From contig JAKFXE010000009.1 of the NCBI GenBank assembly GCA_021731545.1, positions 1 through 43,741 of the forward strand: a stretch of 43,741 bases of DNA, in the 5' to 3' direction. A model generated the notes under the pieces. It did not search any database. It was not told the origin of the DNA and was given only the letters and a program-made list of their open reading frames with translations. Position 1 is the first letter of the stretch. Each line of letters starts with the position of its first letter. This document shows, piece after piece, positions 32,752 to 42,530 of this stretch. A program made the position numbers and the translations under genes. Source of the stretch: Coxiellaceae bacterium (GTDB lineage: Bacteria > Pseudomonadota > Gammaproteobacteria > Coxiellales > Coxiellaceae).

Positions 32752-34265
32752 TAGAAAAAAATCTGTTGCTCGTCTTGAGCATTGCGCTTCGTTTGCTTAG
32801 CTTGATCATTACGATGCGCTTTAAGTGCCAGAAGATAAGCAGCGTCGATATCGCCGCTAATATAATTTCCCGAAAAAACAGAGTCTTCAAAGCGATCAAT
32901 GGGCTTAGCCGCGGGCCGTGCAGCACGATTAATAGCCGCTGCTACCTCATTAAGATCTTGGTACACCAGCCAATCGGCCCCAATAAACTGAGCAACTTCA
33001 GCAACTGATTTATTGTGGGCAATCAGTTCCTCTGAAACCGGCATATCAATGCCATACACATTAGGATAACGAACCTCTGGAGCCGCTGAAGCAAAATAGA
33101 CTTTTTTAGCCCCCGCTTCCCGCGCCATCTGTACAATTTCTTTAGAGGTCGTGCCTCGCACGATAGAGTCATCTACCAACAATACATTTTTATCGCGAAA
33201 CTCATCCACAATAGCATTGAGTTTTTTACGCACTGCGCTGTGACGCATAGCCTGCTGTGGCATGATAAAAGTTCTACCAATATAACGGTTTTTCACAAAG
33301 CCCTCCGCATAAGGAAGCCCTAAATGCTTTGCCAAAGTCACGGCTGCATTACGACTGGTATCGGGTATGGGTATTACCACATCAATATCATGATCTGGAT
33401 GCTCTTTAAGAATTTTTTCAGCTAAAATATCGCCCATATAAGCCCGCGCGCGATGCACTGGAATATTATCGATCACTGAATCAGGACGCGCCAAATAAAT
33501 AAACTCAAAGATACAAGGAGACAGGCGCGTTTGATCAGCACACTGCTGACGATGAATATGGCCCTCTAGATCAATGTAAACGCCCTCTCCCGGCGCGACA
33601 TCCGCCAACAATTTATAATCTAAAACATCTTGCACAATACTTTCAGAGGCAATGATAAAATCCTTGCCTGAGGCATTTTTTCGCTCCCCATAGACCAAAG
33701 GTCGAATTCCATTGGAGTCTCGAAAAGCCAATAAACCATAACCATTGATCATAATAATGGCGGCAAAGCCACCTCGCACCCGACGATAAACGGCTTTTAG
33801 TGCCTCAAATAAAGCCTCATGGCTTAACTTAGCTTTTCCACATTGCAACAATTCATGTGCAAATACATTCAGCAATATTTCAGAATCAGAACCCGTATTT
33901 AAATGACGCAGATCATTTTGAATCAAATCTTTGGCTAATTCATCGGCATTTGTCAAATTACCATTATGCACAATACTAAGCCCATAGGGTGAATTCACAT
34001 AAAAGGGTTGGGATTCCAGCGAGCTTAAACTCCCTGCAGTGGGATAACGCACATGGCCTAAACCCATGTTACCTTCCAGTCGCTTCATTTGTGCATCGTG
34101 AATGACATCACGCACCAAACCACTGCCCTTGTGCATAAACACACGACCATGATCGTAGGTAATCATGCCGGCGGCATCTTGTCCGCGATGTTGAATGATG
34201 GTGAGAGCATCGTAAATTTCATAATTAACAGAGGCAGTACCCAAAGCCCCGACAATACCACACAT
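32751..34265 (-). CDS. purF: Amidophosphoribosyltransferase
   Basis: First enzyme of purine synthesis: moves ammonia from glutamine to PRPP. The ATG at 34265 places Cys at residue 2 (MCGIVGAL), which becomes the N-terminal catalytic nucleophile after Met removal; a TTG one codon upstream is therefore not the start. The glutaminase domain shows IQHRGQDAAGM, HVRYPTAG and VHNGNL; the phosphoribosyltransferase domain holds VVIPIPDTSRNAA and the PRPP loop VLLVDDSIVRGTTS near residue 365. The 504-residue length is normal. It overlaps the cvpA stop (TGATG), matching the E. coli cvpA-purF pair. Confidence 0.97.
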   Translation of the reverse strand: MCGIVGALGTASVNYEIYDALTIIQHRGQDAAGMITYDHGRVFMHKGSGLVRDVIHDAQMKRLEGNMGLGHVRYPTAGSLSSLESQPFYVNSPYGLSIVHNGNLTNADELAKDLIQNDLRHLNTGSDSEILLNVFAHELLQCGKAKLSHEALFEALKAVYRRVRGGFAAIIMINGYGLLAFRDSNGIRPLVYGERKNASGKDFIIASESIVQDVLDYKLLADVAPGEGVYIDLEGHIHRQQCADQTRLSPCIFEFIYLARPDSVIDNIPVHRARAYMGDILAEKILKEHPDHDIDVVIPIPDTSRNAAVTLAKHLGLPYAEGFVKNRYIGRTFIMPQQAMRHSAVRKKLNAIVDEFRDKNVLLVDDSIVRGTTSKEIVQMAREAGAKKVYFASAAPEVRYPNVYGIDMPVSEELIAHNKSVAEVAQFIGADWLVYQDLNEVAAAINRAARPAAKPIDRFEDSVFSGNYISGDIDAAYLLALKAHRNDQAKQTKRNAQDEQQIFF

Positions 34266-34897
34266 CAATACGCCTCCAAGGTGCCTTGGGTATCGGAATT
34301 ATTTTCTGTGCTTGAGCTGTTAGAATCACTTTCTGTGTTTTCCTCTGAATTAGGTTGTTGAAGATTTGAGTCCACCAGAGCTTTCTTGGAAATCCAATCC
34401 CCCAACTGTTTAATTTGAGCCGGCAAAAAGCTGTCCAACCAAACAACCAAATCTGCAAAATGAGGCACCAATCGAGATGAACCTAATGCGGAAACAGGCT
34501 GAACACTGCTCAAGTTAATAAACATCAGCATTAACCCCACGACCAATACACCCCGCGCCAAACCAAAGAAAATGCCCAGCAAACGATCCATGGGCCCAAT
34601 GCCCGACTTGTCCACAATAGCGGAAATAATAATATTGATTAAGGCCCCCACAATTAAAACAATCAAAAATAGGCTGGCAAAAGAGGCGAAATAACGCAGT
34701 CCTGACGTATGAATATAATGTTGATATACATGCGCACCGAAACTGCCTGCAAATTTAAAAGCAATAATGGCCGCTAGCACCCAAATAGCGAGTGATACTG
34801 CCTCTTTAACAAAACCTCGCAAAAAGCTGATGAGGACTGAAATCCCTACAATGCCAAAAATAAAATAATCAATCGAATTGAAATGCGCTGCTTCCAT
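34265..34897 (-). CDS. cvpA: CvpA family membrane protein
   Basis: A 210-residue inner-membrane protein of the colicin V production (CvpA) family, with four helices: about residues 12-30 (FGIVGISVLISFLRGFV), 33-50, 70-92 and 106-127. The conserved motif RLLGIFFGLARGVLVVGL is present. The C-terminal 40 residues are Ser/Asn/Glu-rich and probably cytoplasmic. The molecular role is unclear in any species; its steady link to purF suggests a tie to purine supply. It starts two bases after the folC-dedD stop. Confidence 0.93.
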   Translation of the reverse strand: MEAAHFNSIDYFIFGIVGISVLISFLRGFVKEAVSLAIWVLAAIIAFKFAGSFGAHVYQHYIHTSGLRYFASFASLFLIVLIVGALINIIISAIVDKSGIGPMDRLLGIFFGLARGVLVVGLMLMFINLSSVQPVSALGSSRLVPHFADLVVWLDSFLPAQIKQLGDWISKKALVDSNLQQPNSEENTESDSNSSSTENNSDTQGTLEAY

Positions 34898-34899
34898 AT

Positions 34900-36861
34900 T
34901 TAATCCACAGTGTACTTTTTAACCACGCCGGATAATTTAAACTCCCGTTCCAATTTTTTTTGAACAGCTTGAACCTTTTGCTGATCAATCTCCGGACCCA
35001 CAAAAACACGAAATACGGTTTTTCCATTAACCAAACCTGAACGAAGATAGGCATCAAAGCCTCGCGCACGCAAACGTCTAATCAAATCTTGTGCTCCTGC
35101 GCTGCTCACAAAGCTTCCGAGCTGCACTGTCCATGCATCCGGCGTATTCACTGAAAATAATTTGGGTTGAAGCACCGCCGCAGGTACTGCAGCACTCGGC
35201 GCAGGAGTTGTCACTGTAGCAACACCAGCGACCACCGGAAGACCCATAGGAGGTGTCGCTGGAGTCATCCCTGGAGTCGCCTTCGGAGGGCTAGATGGAC
35301 TGGCCACTATCGGAGTGGTGCTACTAGAGCTCTTCAGCACAGGTGTATTTTCTGCCACCGCTTGTGCCACCACTGTATCGGGAGCCGGTTCTGAAAGTTG
35401 AAGTTGCACTTGCGGTAGGGGTGGCACCTTGGGTATTTCCTGAACCAATTCGAGCGCTGGATTATTCGCAGGCTGCGGATCATTGAACAACAAAGGCAGA
35501 AACACAGCAATCAACCCTAATAAGACCAAGCCCCCCACGACTCTCTGCTTCATTTTATTGGTCACTCTAAACCCCTGCTTAAGTATCACTGCTTCTGTTG
35601 TAGCCTGAAGTCCAGCCAAATACTGCTTTGCCCCTGCTACCGTATAAAAAGAACCAAAAATCACAATTCGATCTCGGGGCGAGGAGCACGCCAAAGCTTC
35701 AGCCAAAGCCTCACTCACCGACGCAAAAGTATAACAGTTTTTTTGAGCCCGTGTCTGTATCTGCTCTGCAATATCCTGTGCTCTAGCCGCCCGTTCTACA
35801 GAAAGTTCAGACACATACCAAGCATCTATAAGGGTGTACACGGCATCAATACAGCCCTGGATATCCTTATCCTTTAAGATCCCAAAAACAGCTCTGGTTT
35901 TGCCAAATTCTGGGGCCGTCATGGCTATATTTTCAGCCAAGTATTTTGCCGCATGAGGATTATGTGCCACATCCAAAAATAAAGTAACTCCCGTAGGCCA
36001 ATCAAACCGTTCAAAACGTCCCGCCAAAGCAGCCCGCTCTAGTCCGTGCCTAATGGCGCTCTCACTCACTGGCAAAACTTTTGCTAATGATTCGATGACC
36101 ATCAGAGTGGTCGCGGCATTCTGTAGTTTAAGGCGCGGCAGTGGAAGCCCAGAATAATGAGTTTTGGGTCCCGTCCAACTCCAATGATGCTCATAGGCTT
36201 GATAAAAAAAATCTCGATGAATGCAGAATAAAGGAGCCCCGATCTGTTCGGCATACTCCACCACACTGAGGGGTGTGTGAGGCTCACCTGAAATCGCAGG
36301 AGCTCCCCTCCTAAAAATACCCGCTTTCTCAGCACCGATGAGCTCACGAGTTTCACCTAAATAGTCAGTATGATCTATATCCACAGAAGCTATTACGGCC
36401 ACATCTGCATCCACCGCATTGACGGCATCTAAGCGCCCACCCAAACCTACCTCTAACAAGATCACATCGGCTTTGCTTTTTTGGCAAATCCAAAGGCAGG
36501 CTAAGGTAGTAAACTCAAAAAAAGTTAAAGTATTGTGCCCTCGAGCTCGCTCAATGACTTCAAAAGCCTCAATGAGTTTAGCCTCATCCACGGCTTGGCC
36601 TTCAATACGCAGGCGCTCATTGAAATGGAGTATATGTGGCGAAGTATAGGCAAGGACTCGATAACCCGCAGCAGCATAGATGGACTCCAAAAAACAAACG
36701 CAGGAACCTTTACCATTCGTGCCGCCCACCGTAATCACAGGGCAAGGAAAATGGTTCAAATTTAATACGCTAATCAACGGGAGGAGGCGCTCAAGGCCCA
36801 ACTTCATAGAAGCAGGATGCAGCTCCGTAATGTGATTAAGCCACTCTGGGAGGGATTTCAC
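34900..36861 (-). CDS. folC: FolC-DedD fusion: folylpolyglutamate/dihydrofolate synthase joined to SPOR protein
   Basis: One 653-codon frame covers two usually separate genes. Residues 1-430 are FolC: TVGGTNGKGS P-loop (about 44-53), SPHILHFNERLRI, LLEVGLGGRLDAVN, HTDYLG, EKAGIFR and DVAHNPHAA (about 300). It adds glutamate to dihydropteroate and folates. Residues about 437-653 are DedD: cytoplasmic start MKQRVV, one membrane helix (about 440-460), a long Pro/Ser/Ala linker and a SPOR domain (about 575-653, WTVQLGSFVSSAGAQDLIRR), which binds denuded septal peptidoglycan. Topology allows a working fusion, with FolC inside and SPOR outside. Internal GTG at 35565 with AGGGG six bases upstream could also start free DedD of 221 residues, the E. 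coli size. Confidence 0.88.
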   Translation of the reverse strand: MKSLPEWLNHITELHPASMKLGLERLLPLISVLNLNHFPCPVITVGGTNGKGSCVCFLESIYAAAGYRVLAYTSPHILHFNERLRIEGQAVDEAKLIEAFEVIERARGHNTLTFFEFTTLACLWICQKSKADVILLEVGLGGRLDAVNAVDADVAVIASVDIDHTDYLGETRELIGAEKAGIFRRGAPAISGEPHTPLSVVEYAEQIGAPLFCIHRDFFYQAYEHHWSWTGPKTHYSGLPLPRLKLQNAATTLMVIESLAKVLPVSESAIRHGLERAALAGRFERFDWPTGVTLFLDVAHNPHAAKYLAENIAMTAPEFGKTRAVFGILKDKDIQGCIDAVYTLIDAWYVSELSVERAARAQDIAEQIQTRAQKNCYTFASVSEALAEALACSSPRDRIVIFGSFYTVAGAKQYLAGLQATTEAVILKQGFRVTNKMKQRVVGGLVLLGLIAVFLPLLFNDPQPANNPALELVQEIPKVPPLPQVQLQLSEPAPDTVVAQAVAENTPVLKSSSSTTPIVASPSSPPKATPGMTPATPPMGLPVVAGVATVTTPAPSAAVPAAVLQPKLFSVNTPDAWTVQLGSFVSSAGAQDLIRRLRARGFDAYLRSGLVNGKTVFRVFVGPEIDQQKVQAVQKKLEREFKLSGVVKKYTVD

Positions 36862-36874
36862 AAAAAATCAGCCT

Positions 36875-37729
36875 TCAACTCGGCAGAGTTTGATGGGTTA
36901 ATTTTGCTAAGACACTGGCTATTTTCTGGCGCAATTCACGTCGATCCACAATCATATCGATCGCACCATTTTCCAATAAAAACTCGCTGCGCTGAAAACC
37001 TTCAGGCAGGGTTTGACGAATGGTTTGCTCAATTACGCGAGGACCTGAAAAACCAATAAGGGCTTTAGGTTCCGCGACAATAATATCACCCAGAGTGGCG
37101 AGGCTCGCTGACACACCCCCCATTGTGGGATCTGTTAACACTGAAATATACGGAATACGCTCCACAGACAATCGTGCCAATACCGCACTCGTTTTCGCCA
37201 TTTGAAATAAAGAAAAAACACCTTCCTGCATTCGCGCACCACCGCTGGTGGAAAAACAAATCAAGGGAATATGCGCCGACATGGCCGCTTGCGCCGCTAT
37301 CACAAAACGCTCACCCACCGCCGCACTCATAGAACCGCCAATAAAATTAAATTCAAAGCTGGCCACCACCACTTCTAAGCCCAGCAGTTTTCCGCGCATC
37401 ACAATAAGTGCCTCTTTTTCACCGCTTGATCTTTCTGAAGCCTGTAGACGATCTTTATATTTCTTGGAATCTTTAAATTTCAAACGATCCACCGCTTCTA
37501 CTTCTGTGCCCAGTTCTTGACGCCCCTCCGGATCCAAAAACTGATCTAGGCGTTTGCGCGCTGAAAGGCGCATATGATGAGTGCACTTGGGGCAAACTTC
37601 TAAATTGCGCTCAAGTTCGATGCTATACAGAATTGCAAGACAGGATGAGCATTTACTCCAAATACCTTCGGGAACACCTTTTTTTTCAAAGGTCTTAATT
37701 TTAGGTAATAGCCTTTTAAACCAACTCAT
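36875..37729 (-). CDS. accD: Acetyl-CoA carboxylase carboxyltransferase subunit beta
   Basis: Beta subunit of the carboxyltransferase that makes malonyl-CoA for fatty acids. The zinc ribbon has C27-S-S-C30 and C46-P-K-C49, the same positions as in E. coli. The crotonase-like core shows [23 protein letters not shown] (oxyanion region), [26 protein letters not shown] and [20 protein letters not shown]. Length 284. It starts 47 bases after truA and ends 13 bases before folC-dedD, keeping the E. coli order truA..accD-folC-dedD-cvpA-purF. Confidence 0.97.
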   Translation of the reverse strand: MSWFKRLLPKIKTFEKKGVPEGIWSKCSSCLAILYSIELERNLEVCPKCTHHMRLSARKRLDQFLDPEGRQELGTEVEAVDRLKFKDSKKYKDRLQASERSSGEKEALIVMRGKLLGLEVVVASFEFNFIGGSMSAAVGERFVIAAQAAMSAHIPLICFSTSGGARMQEGVFSLFQMAKTSAVLARLSVERIPYISVLTDPTMGGVSASLATLGDIIVAEPKALIGFSGPRVIEQTIRQTLPEGFQRSEFLLENGAIDMIVDRRELRQKIASVLAKLTHQTLPS

Positions 37730-37776
37730 GCTTGTTCAATCCTCACGCTTCAACATTGTCAAAACCAAGCCCGCCA

Positions 37777-38580
37777 TCATATCAAATTATCCGGCAAAAA
37801 GAACGGCCCCAATGGGGTTTCCGGCAGCTTAAATTCAGAGGAATACTCTACTTTTACCAAATACAAACCATGGGGAGGGGCCGTCATGGCGGCCGCCGTG
37901 CGCGCCCTAGCCTCCAACACCTCCGCAGCCCAAGCAATTTCCTTTGCTCCCTCACCAACCTCCAAAAGCACCCCCACCATATTGCGAACCATGTGGTGCA
38001 AAAAGGCATTCGCCTTAATTTCAACGACGATCAAGGCTCCCTGTCTAATCACATGAATTTCCTCTACTTGACGCACGGGTGTTTTAGACTGGCAGTGACT
38101 GTCCCGAAAGGAGCTGAAATCATGTCGACCCAACCAATGTTGAGCGGCTGCCTGCATTCGCTCAGCATCCAAAGATCGATAATGCCAAGTGACATTTTTA
38201 TTCAAAAGGCCCGGCCGCGTGGATGCGTTGTAAATGAGATAACGATAGCGTCGAGATATTGCACGATGCCGTGCATTAAAATGGGAAGGCACAGACTTTA
38301 CCCAGTGCACGCTGATATCAGGGGGTAAATAAGAATTTGTACCCATAATCCACGCGCGCTCATCACGCTGAGCGGGTGTATCAAAATGTACAATTTGCTC
38401 CGAGGCATGTACCCCAGCATCCGTACGTCCTGCACACTGAACGCGCAGCGAGTGATTGGCTACACGCGATAAAGCGGATTCCAAAACCGTTTGTACACTG
38501 GGCAATCCTTCCTGCGTTTGCCAACCATGATAAGCAGCACCCACATAGCTTAAGGCTAAAGCCCAACGCTGATCACTCAT
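37777..38580 (-). CDS. truA: tRNA pseudouridine(38-40) synthase
   Basis: Modifies uridines 38-40 of the anticodon arm in many tRNAs. YVGAAYHGWQTQ (12-23) and QCAGRTDAGVHASEQIVHFD with catalytic Asp54 are diagnostic; RHRAISRRYRYLIYN, GRHDFSSFRDSHCQSKTPVR and FLHHMVRNMVGVLLEVG complete the family pattern. Length 267. The start overlaps the fimV-like stop (ATGA), so the two are coupled, as in other gamma-proteobacteria where truA follows fimV. Confidence 0.97.
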   Translation of the reverse strand: MSDQRWALALSYVGAAYHGWQTQEGLPSVQTVLESALSRVANHSLRVQCAGRTDAGVHASEQIVHFDTPAQRDERAWIMGTNSYLPPDISVHWVKSVPSHFNARHRAISRRYRYLIYNASTRPGLLNKNVTWHYRSLDAERMQAAAQHWLGRHDFSSFRDSHCQSKTPVRQVEEIHVIRQGALIVVEIKANAFLHHMVRNMVGVLLEVGEGAKEIAWAAEVLEARARTAAAMTAPPHGLYLVKVEYSSEFKLPETPLGPFFLPDNLI

Positions 38581-39437
38581 CGCTCTTCGGGAATTTTCGC
38601 CAACAACTCTTTAGCTTGTTGTTGTTGAATAGCATCGCCCTTGGCTACGACTCTTTGCAGCACTGCATTGGCTGCCACATAATTTTCCATCGCCATATAG
38701 GCACGCGCCAAATCCAATTGCGCGGGAATACCTTCTGAACTCCCCATAAAATCGTATTCATTTTTGGTATCATCATCGTTGGAAGACGATGAAGACTGCT
38801 GAGCTTTGAGCGCCACTTTATGCTTTCTGATGCGATGCACCAGCAACCAGAGTATTAATAAAGCCAATAATACCAGCATGAGTACGGTGTTATTTTCATT
38901 ATTTATAAAGCCTGAGGCTTTAGTCAAAGCCGCCTGAATAGAATTGCCTGCCAACTGCTCTAATTTGTAATGTTGAGTCGCCATTTGCACTTTAGTTTGA
39001 TCCACTTGCGCACTTAAGGATTTTAGCACGCCCATAAGTTGCTCAATTTCAGACTGAAGTGCCATCGTTTTTTGCGTTAACAAAGCCAGCTCTTGTTTAT
39101 TTTCCTGCTGCGTTAACAAATAAGCCTGCGTAAACTGAGTAAAACGATCTTCCAATTCCTGAACTTGCTTTAGGTTCTGCACCTGTTGATGTAAATTATT
39201 GGCCGCCTTTACTTGAGCCTGTCGCTTAACTTCGGCACTCACCATTTGCTGAGTACTGGGAGTGGTTGCAGGCACAGCGCTGGGAACCGCTCCACTGTTA
39301 GCCTGCTGAAAAACTTGGGCAGGGGTCGATGAAGCAGCAACCCCAGCGGTGACTGGATCTTGAGTCATGGGGGGCAAATCGGCATAGGAAAGTGCAAAAA
39401 TAATCAATAATAACAAACCACTTAAAAAACGCTTCAT
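38577..39437 (-). CDS. FimV/HubP-like polar landmark protein, short form
   Basis: A 286-residue envelope protein. A signal sequence (about residues 1-19, cut near SYA) leads to a Pro/Ala/Ser/Gln-rich periplasmic region, a coiled coil (about 75-165), one membrane helix (about 183-201, VLMLVLLALLILWLLVHRI), an acidic cytoplasmic linker and a C-terminal motif with IPAQLDLARAYMAMENYVAA, then LQRVVAKGDAIQQQQAKELL. The last is the FimV C-terminal domain. Position directly upstream of truA supports FimV. It lacks a visible LysM domain and is far shorter than Pseudomonas FimV, so peptidoglycan binding would have to occur another way. AAGGAGAG precedes ATG. Confidence 0.8.
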   Translation of the reverse strand: MKRFLSGLLLLIIFALSYADLPPMTQDPVTAGVAASSTPAQVFQQANSGAVPSAVPATTPSTQQMVSAEVKRQAQVKAANNLHQQVQNLKQVQELEDRFTQFTQAYLLTQQENKQELALLTQKTMALQSEIEQLMGVLKSLSAQVDQTKVQMATQHYKLEQLAGNSIQAALTKASGFINNENNTVLMLVLLALLILWLLVHRIRKHKVALKAQQSSSSSNDDDTKNEYDFMGSSEGIPAQLDLARAYMAMENYVAANAVLQRVVAKGDAIQQQQAKELLAKIPEER

Positions 39438-39497
39438 AAGACTCTCCTTAGTATTTTGAGTGACGGAAGCTTGACATATTTATGAGGCTCAGGCAAC

Positions 39498-42400
39498 TCA
39501 GGCTTTGTGGGATAAGAGACAATAGAGGGTGGGCACCATAAACAAGGTAAAGAGGGTTCCTATGAGCATTCCCGAAGCAATCACCAGGCCAATATCAAAG
39601 CGGCTAACGGCACCCGCACCCGTTGCCAAAATTAAAGGCAAGACCCCCACCACCATAGACGCCGTTGTCATTAAAATAGCGCGCAGACGAATTCCCGAGG
39701 CCTTTACGATCGCCTCGCGAATGGATAGGCCCTGTGCTTGCAATTGATTGGCAAACTCCACCATTAAAATACCATGCTTACTAATTAAGCCAATCAAAGT
39801 GACTAAGCCAATTTGCGTATAAATATTAATCGAGGCCAAACCTAAATTTAGCGGTATCAGCGCACCGCAAATAGACATCGGTACACTGACTAAAATAATA
39901 ATGGGATCGCGAAAACTTTCAAATTGTGCGGCCAATACCAGAAAAATAATAATCATCGAAAGCAAAAAGGTATACATTAAAGAACTGCCTTCTTGTTTAT
40001 ATTGCCTAGATTGCCCCGAATAATCATAAGACATGCCAGGCTTTAGATGCGCCTGTGCTGCTTTTTGTAAAAAATTTAAACCCTCTTCGATTGTATGTCC
40101 TGGCCGCATCATGCCGCTAATAGAGGCAGAGTTGAGCTGCTGAAAATGACTTAAGGCATTGGGTTGAGTTTCTCGAGTAATGCTGATAATGGTGGACAAG
40201 GGTACTAACTTTCCACTGCCTGTTTTAATGTACATTCGCGTGATGCTCGCAGGATTGGCTCGATCGGATCGCTCCAATTGCTCAATGACTTTATAACTCC
40301 GTCCCTGTAAATTAAATCGATTAACATAATTTTCACCCAGAGCACTCGCTAATTGTTGGGCTACATTGGACATATTAATGCCCAAGGCAGCGGCTTTGCT
40401 GCGATCAATGTGAATGACATATTGAGGGGTATCAAATTGCAAAGAATTGCGCACAAAAATAAAAAGGCCGCTCTGTTCGGCCTCAATTTGCAAGGCCTCA
40501 GCCACCTCATACAATTCCTTAAAATCACCAATAGAGGTGAGCTGAAAGCTAATGGGTAAATGGCCTCCGCTGACGGGCAATGCCGGCAGAGGAAAGGCGA
40601 AAATCTGCAGGCCTGGAATTTGGTTTAACTGTGGCTGAATGCGCGCCATAACCTCATCTTGAGTAGCGTTGCGCTGATTCCAAGGTTTTAAAATCATGCC
40701 CGAAAAAGCTGATGTGGAACTTCCCATTCCATTGATAATGAAATAATCTTGAAGTTCCGGAAAATCCTGGTAGATCTTATCTAATTCACCCGTATATTTT
40801 TCCAAATAATCAAGATTTCCATAAGGAGGTGCATTCATGGACATAAAGATCACACTTTGATCTTCCGTCGGCGCCAATTCTTTCGTTGAACTTATATATA
40901 AAAAATAACAACTCACTAACACCGTTACTGCGACTAAAATTGCCAAGGATCGATGATTAAGAACCCCCTCCAAGCAGTTTTCATAAAAAATCCGAGCGCT
41001 TTTAAATTTTTCATCTATAAAGTGAACATAACGACCCTTAATAAATTCTTTATTCAGCAATTTAGAGCACATCATCGGTGACAAGGTCAAAGCAACAATC
41101 CCTGAAATCACCACAGCACCCGCTAAAGTAAAAGCAAATTCTGTAAATAAGGTTCCTGTAATACCCTTCATAAAGCCAATAGGCGCATATACCGCAGCCA
41201 AAGTAATCGTCATTGAAACAACAGGGATCGCAATTTCACGAGCTCCTTGAATCGCTGCCTCAAACACGGGCTGCCCTTCTTCAATATGACGGTAAATATT
41301 TTCAACCACAACAATAGCATCATCCACCACCATTCCAATTGATAAAACTAAAGCTAACAGAGTCAGCAAGTTGATAGAATAATTCATTGCCAACATAAAA
41401 GCACAAACGCCTACCAAAGACAGAGGTATGGTTACCAAGGGAATGATTACGGTGCGAAAGGAGCCTAAAAATCCAAAAATAATAAGCATCACAATAATGC
41501 TGGCTTCCAGAATGGTGAAGATTACCTCATGAATGGAGGACCGAATATAATCGGTGGCATCATACACTACTCTTTGTTCAAGTCCCGGCGGAAAGGCACG
41601 AGCCATAGAAGGCAGAGCTTTGCGAAGATCTGCAATAACGCTTAGAGGATTGGCTGTGGGTGTCGCCTGAATACCCACAAATACGGCTTTCTGGCCATTA
41701 AATTTTACGGATGAATCATAACTTTCAGCACCTAATTCAACGCGCGCAACATCGGATAAACGTACACTGGTATTCCTCTTTTGTTTAATCACAAGATTTC
41801 GGAAAGCTTCTAAATCTTGTAAATCGGTTTGTGCATTAATATTAATGGCTGTCAATGATCCCTGAGTACTTCCCGCTGCCGCCTGATAATTGTCTGCTGT
41901 GAGCGCGCTGGAAACTTCAGAAGGAGTAATTCCCAAAGAAGCCATTTTGGCCGAATCCAACCAAATGCGCATTGCAAAATTACTGCCACCCAAAACTTGA
42001 GCTGCGGCAACACCTGAAATGGTCTGTAAAGTCGGCTGAACGACTCGAACAATATAGTCGTTAATTTGTTGAGGATTCATTTCAGCGCTGCTATAGCTGA
42101 TATACATCAAAGCCACCGAAGCGCCCGTGTCTTTTTGAATAATCGGTTTATTGCTTTGAGCAGGCAGCTCATCACTCACCTGATTTACCTTGCTCATAAT
42201 ATTGGTAAAAGCAGTTTCAGGATCATAACCTAATTTGATATAGGCACTAATGGAGCTGACACTTTGAACACTTTCAGAGGTGATATAATCAATCCCATCT
42301 GCACCCGCAATAGCAGATTCGAGCGGAGCCGTAATAAACCCACTCATTAATTGTGCAGAAGCACCCGGATAAACCGTGCTCACTGTAATAACCGTGTTAT

Positions 42401-42527
42401 CCATTTTAGGATATTCGCGCACTTGCAAGTCGGAAAAAATAGCACGAAGCCCCAACAAGAAAATGAGCAGACTTAAGACCAGCGCCAACACAGGCCGCTT
42501 AATGAAAATATCCGTAAATTTAGGCAT
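39498..42527 (-). CDS. RND multidrug efflux permease (AcrB/MexF-like, HAE1 group)
   Basis: Inner-membrane proton-driven pump of a tripartite efflux system. The 1009 residues show two repeats of one helix, a large periplasmic loop and five further helices. FIKRPVLALVLSLLIFLLG starts TM1; GMVVDDAIVVVENIYRHIEE in TM4 carries the proton-relay Asp pair near residues 401-402; GLISKHGILMVEFANQLQAQ in TM10 carries the partner Lys. It is slightly shorter than AcrB (1049). The porter loop regions include YPGASAQLMSGFITAPLE. The gene begins three bases after the adaptor stop. No outer-membrane factor or repressor gene is in view. Substrates are unknown. Confidence 0.94.
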   Translation of the reverse strand: MPKFTDIFIKRPVLALVLSLLIFLLGLRAIFSDLQVREYPKMDNTVITVSTVYPGASAQLMSGFITAPLESAIAGADGIDYITSESVQSVSSISAYIKLGYDPETAFTNIMSKVNQVSDELPAQSNKPIIQKDTGASVALMYISYSSAEMNPQQINDYIVRVVQPTLQTISGVAAAQVLGGSNFAMRIWLDSAKMASLGITPSEVSSALTADNYQAAAGSTQGSLTAININAQTDLQDLEAFRNLVIKQKRNTSVRLSDVARVELGAESYDSSVKFNGQKAVFVGIQATPTANPLSVIADLRKALPSMARAFPPGLEQRVVYDATDYIRSSIHEVIFTILEASIIVMLIIFGFLGSFRTVIIPLVTIPLSLVGVCAFMLAMNYSINLLTLLALVLSIGMVVDDAIVVVENIYRHIEEGQPVFEAAIQGAREIAIPVVSMTITLAAVYAPIGFMKGITGTLFTEFAFTLAGAVVISGIVALTLSPMMCSKLLNKEFIKGRYVHFIDEKFKSARIFYENCLEGVLNHRSLAILVAVTVLVSCYFLYISSTKELAPTEDQSVIFMSMNAPPYGNLDYLEKYTGELDKIYQDFPELQDYFIINGMGSSTSAFSGMILKPWNQRNATQDEVMARIQPQLNQIPGLQIFAFPLPALPVSGGHLPISFQLTSIGDFKELYEVAEALQIEAEQSGLFIFVRNSLQFDTPQYVIHIDRSKAAALGINMSNVAQQLASALGENYVNRFNLQGRSYKVIEQLERSDRANPASITRMYIKTGSGKLVPLSTIISITRETQPNALSHFQQLNSASISGMMRPGHTIEEGLNFLQKAAQAHLKPGMSYDYSGQSRQYKQEGSSLMYTFLLSMIIIFLVLAAQFESFRDPIIILVSVPMSICGALIPLNLGLASINIYTQIGLVTLIGLISKHGILMVEFANQLQAQGLSIREAIVKASGIRLRAILMTTASMVVGVLPLILATGAGAVSRFDIGLVIASGMLIGTLFTLFMVPTLYCLLSHKA

Positions 42528-42530
42528 GTG

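Noticed and set aside
37732-38328. A 198-codon plus-strand frame opposite truA
   Set aside because: Antisense to a conserved, motif-complete truA; composition is that of a shadow frame.
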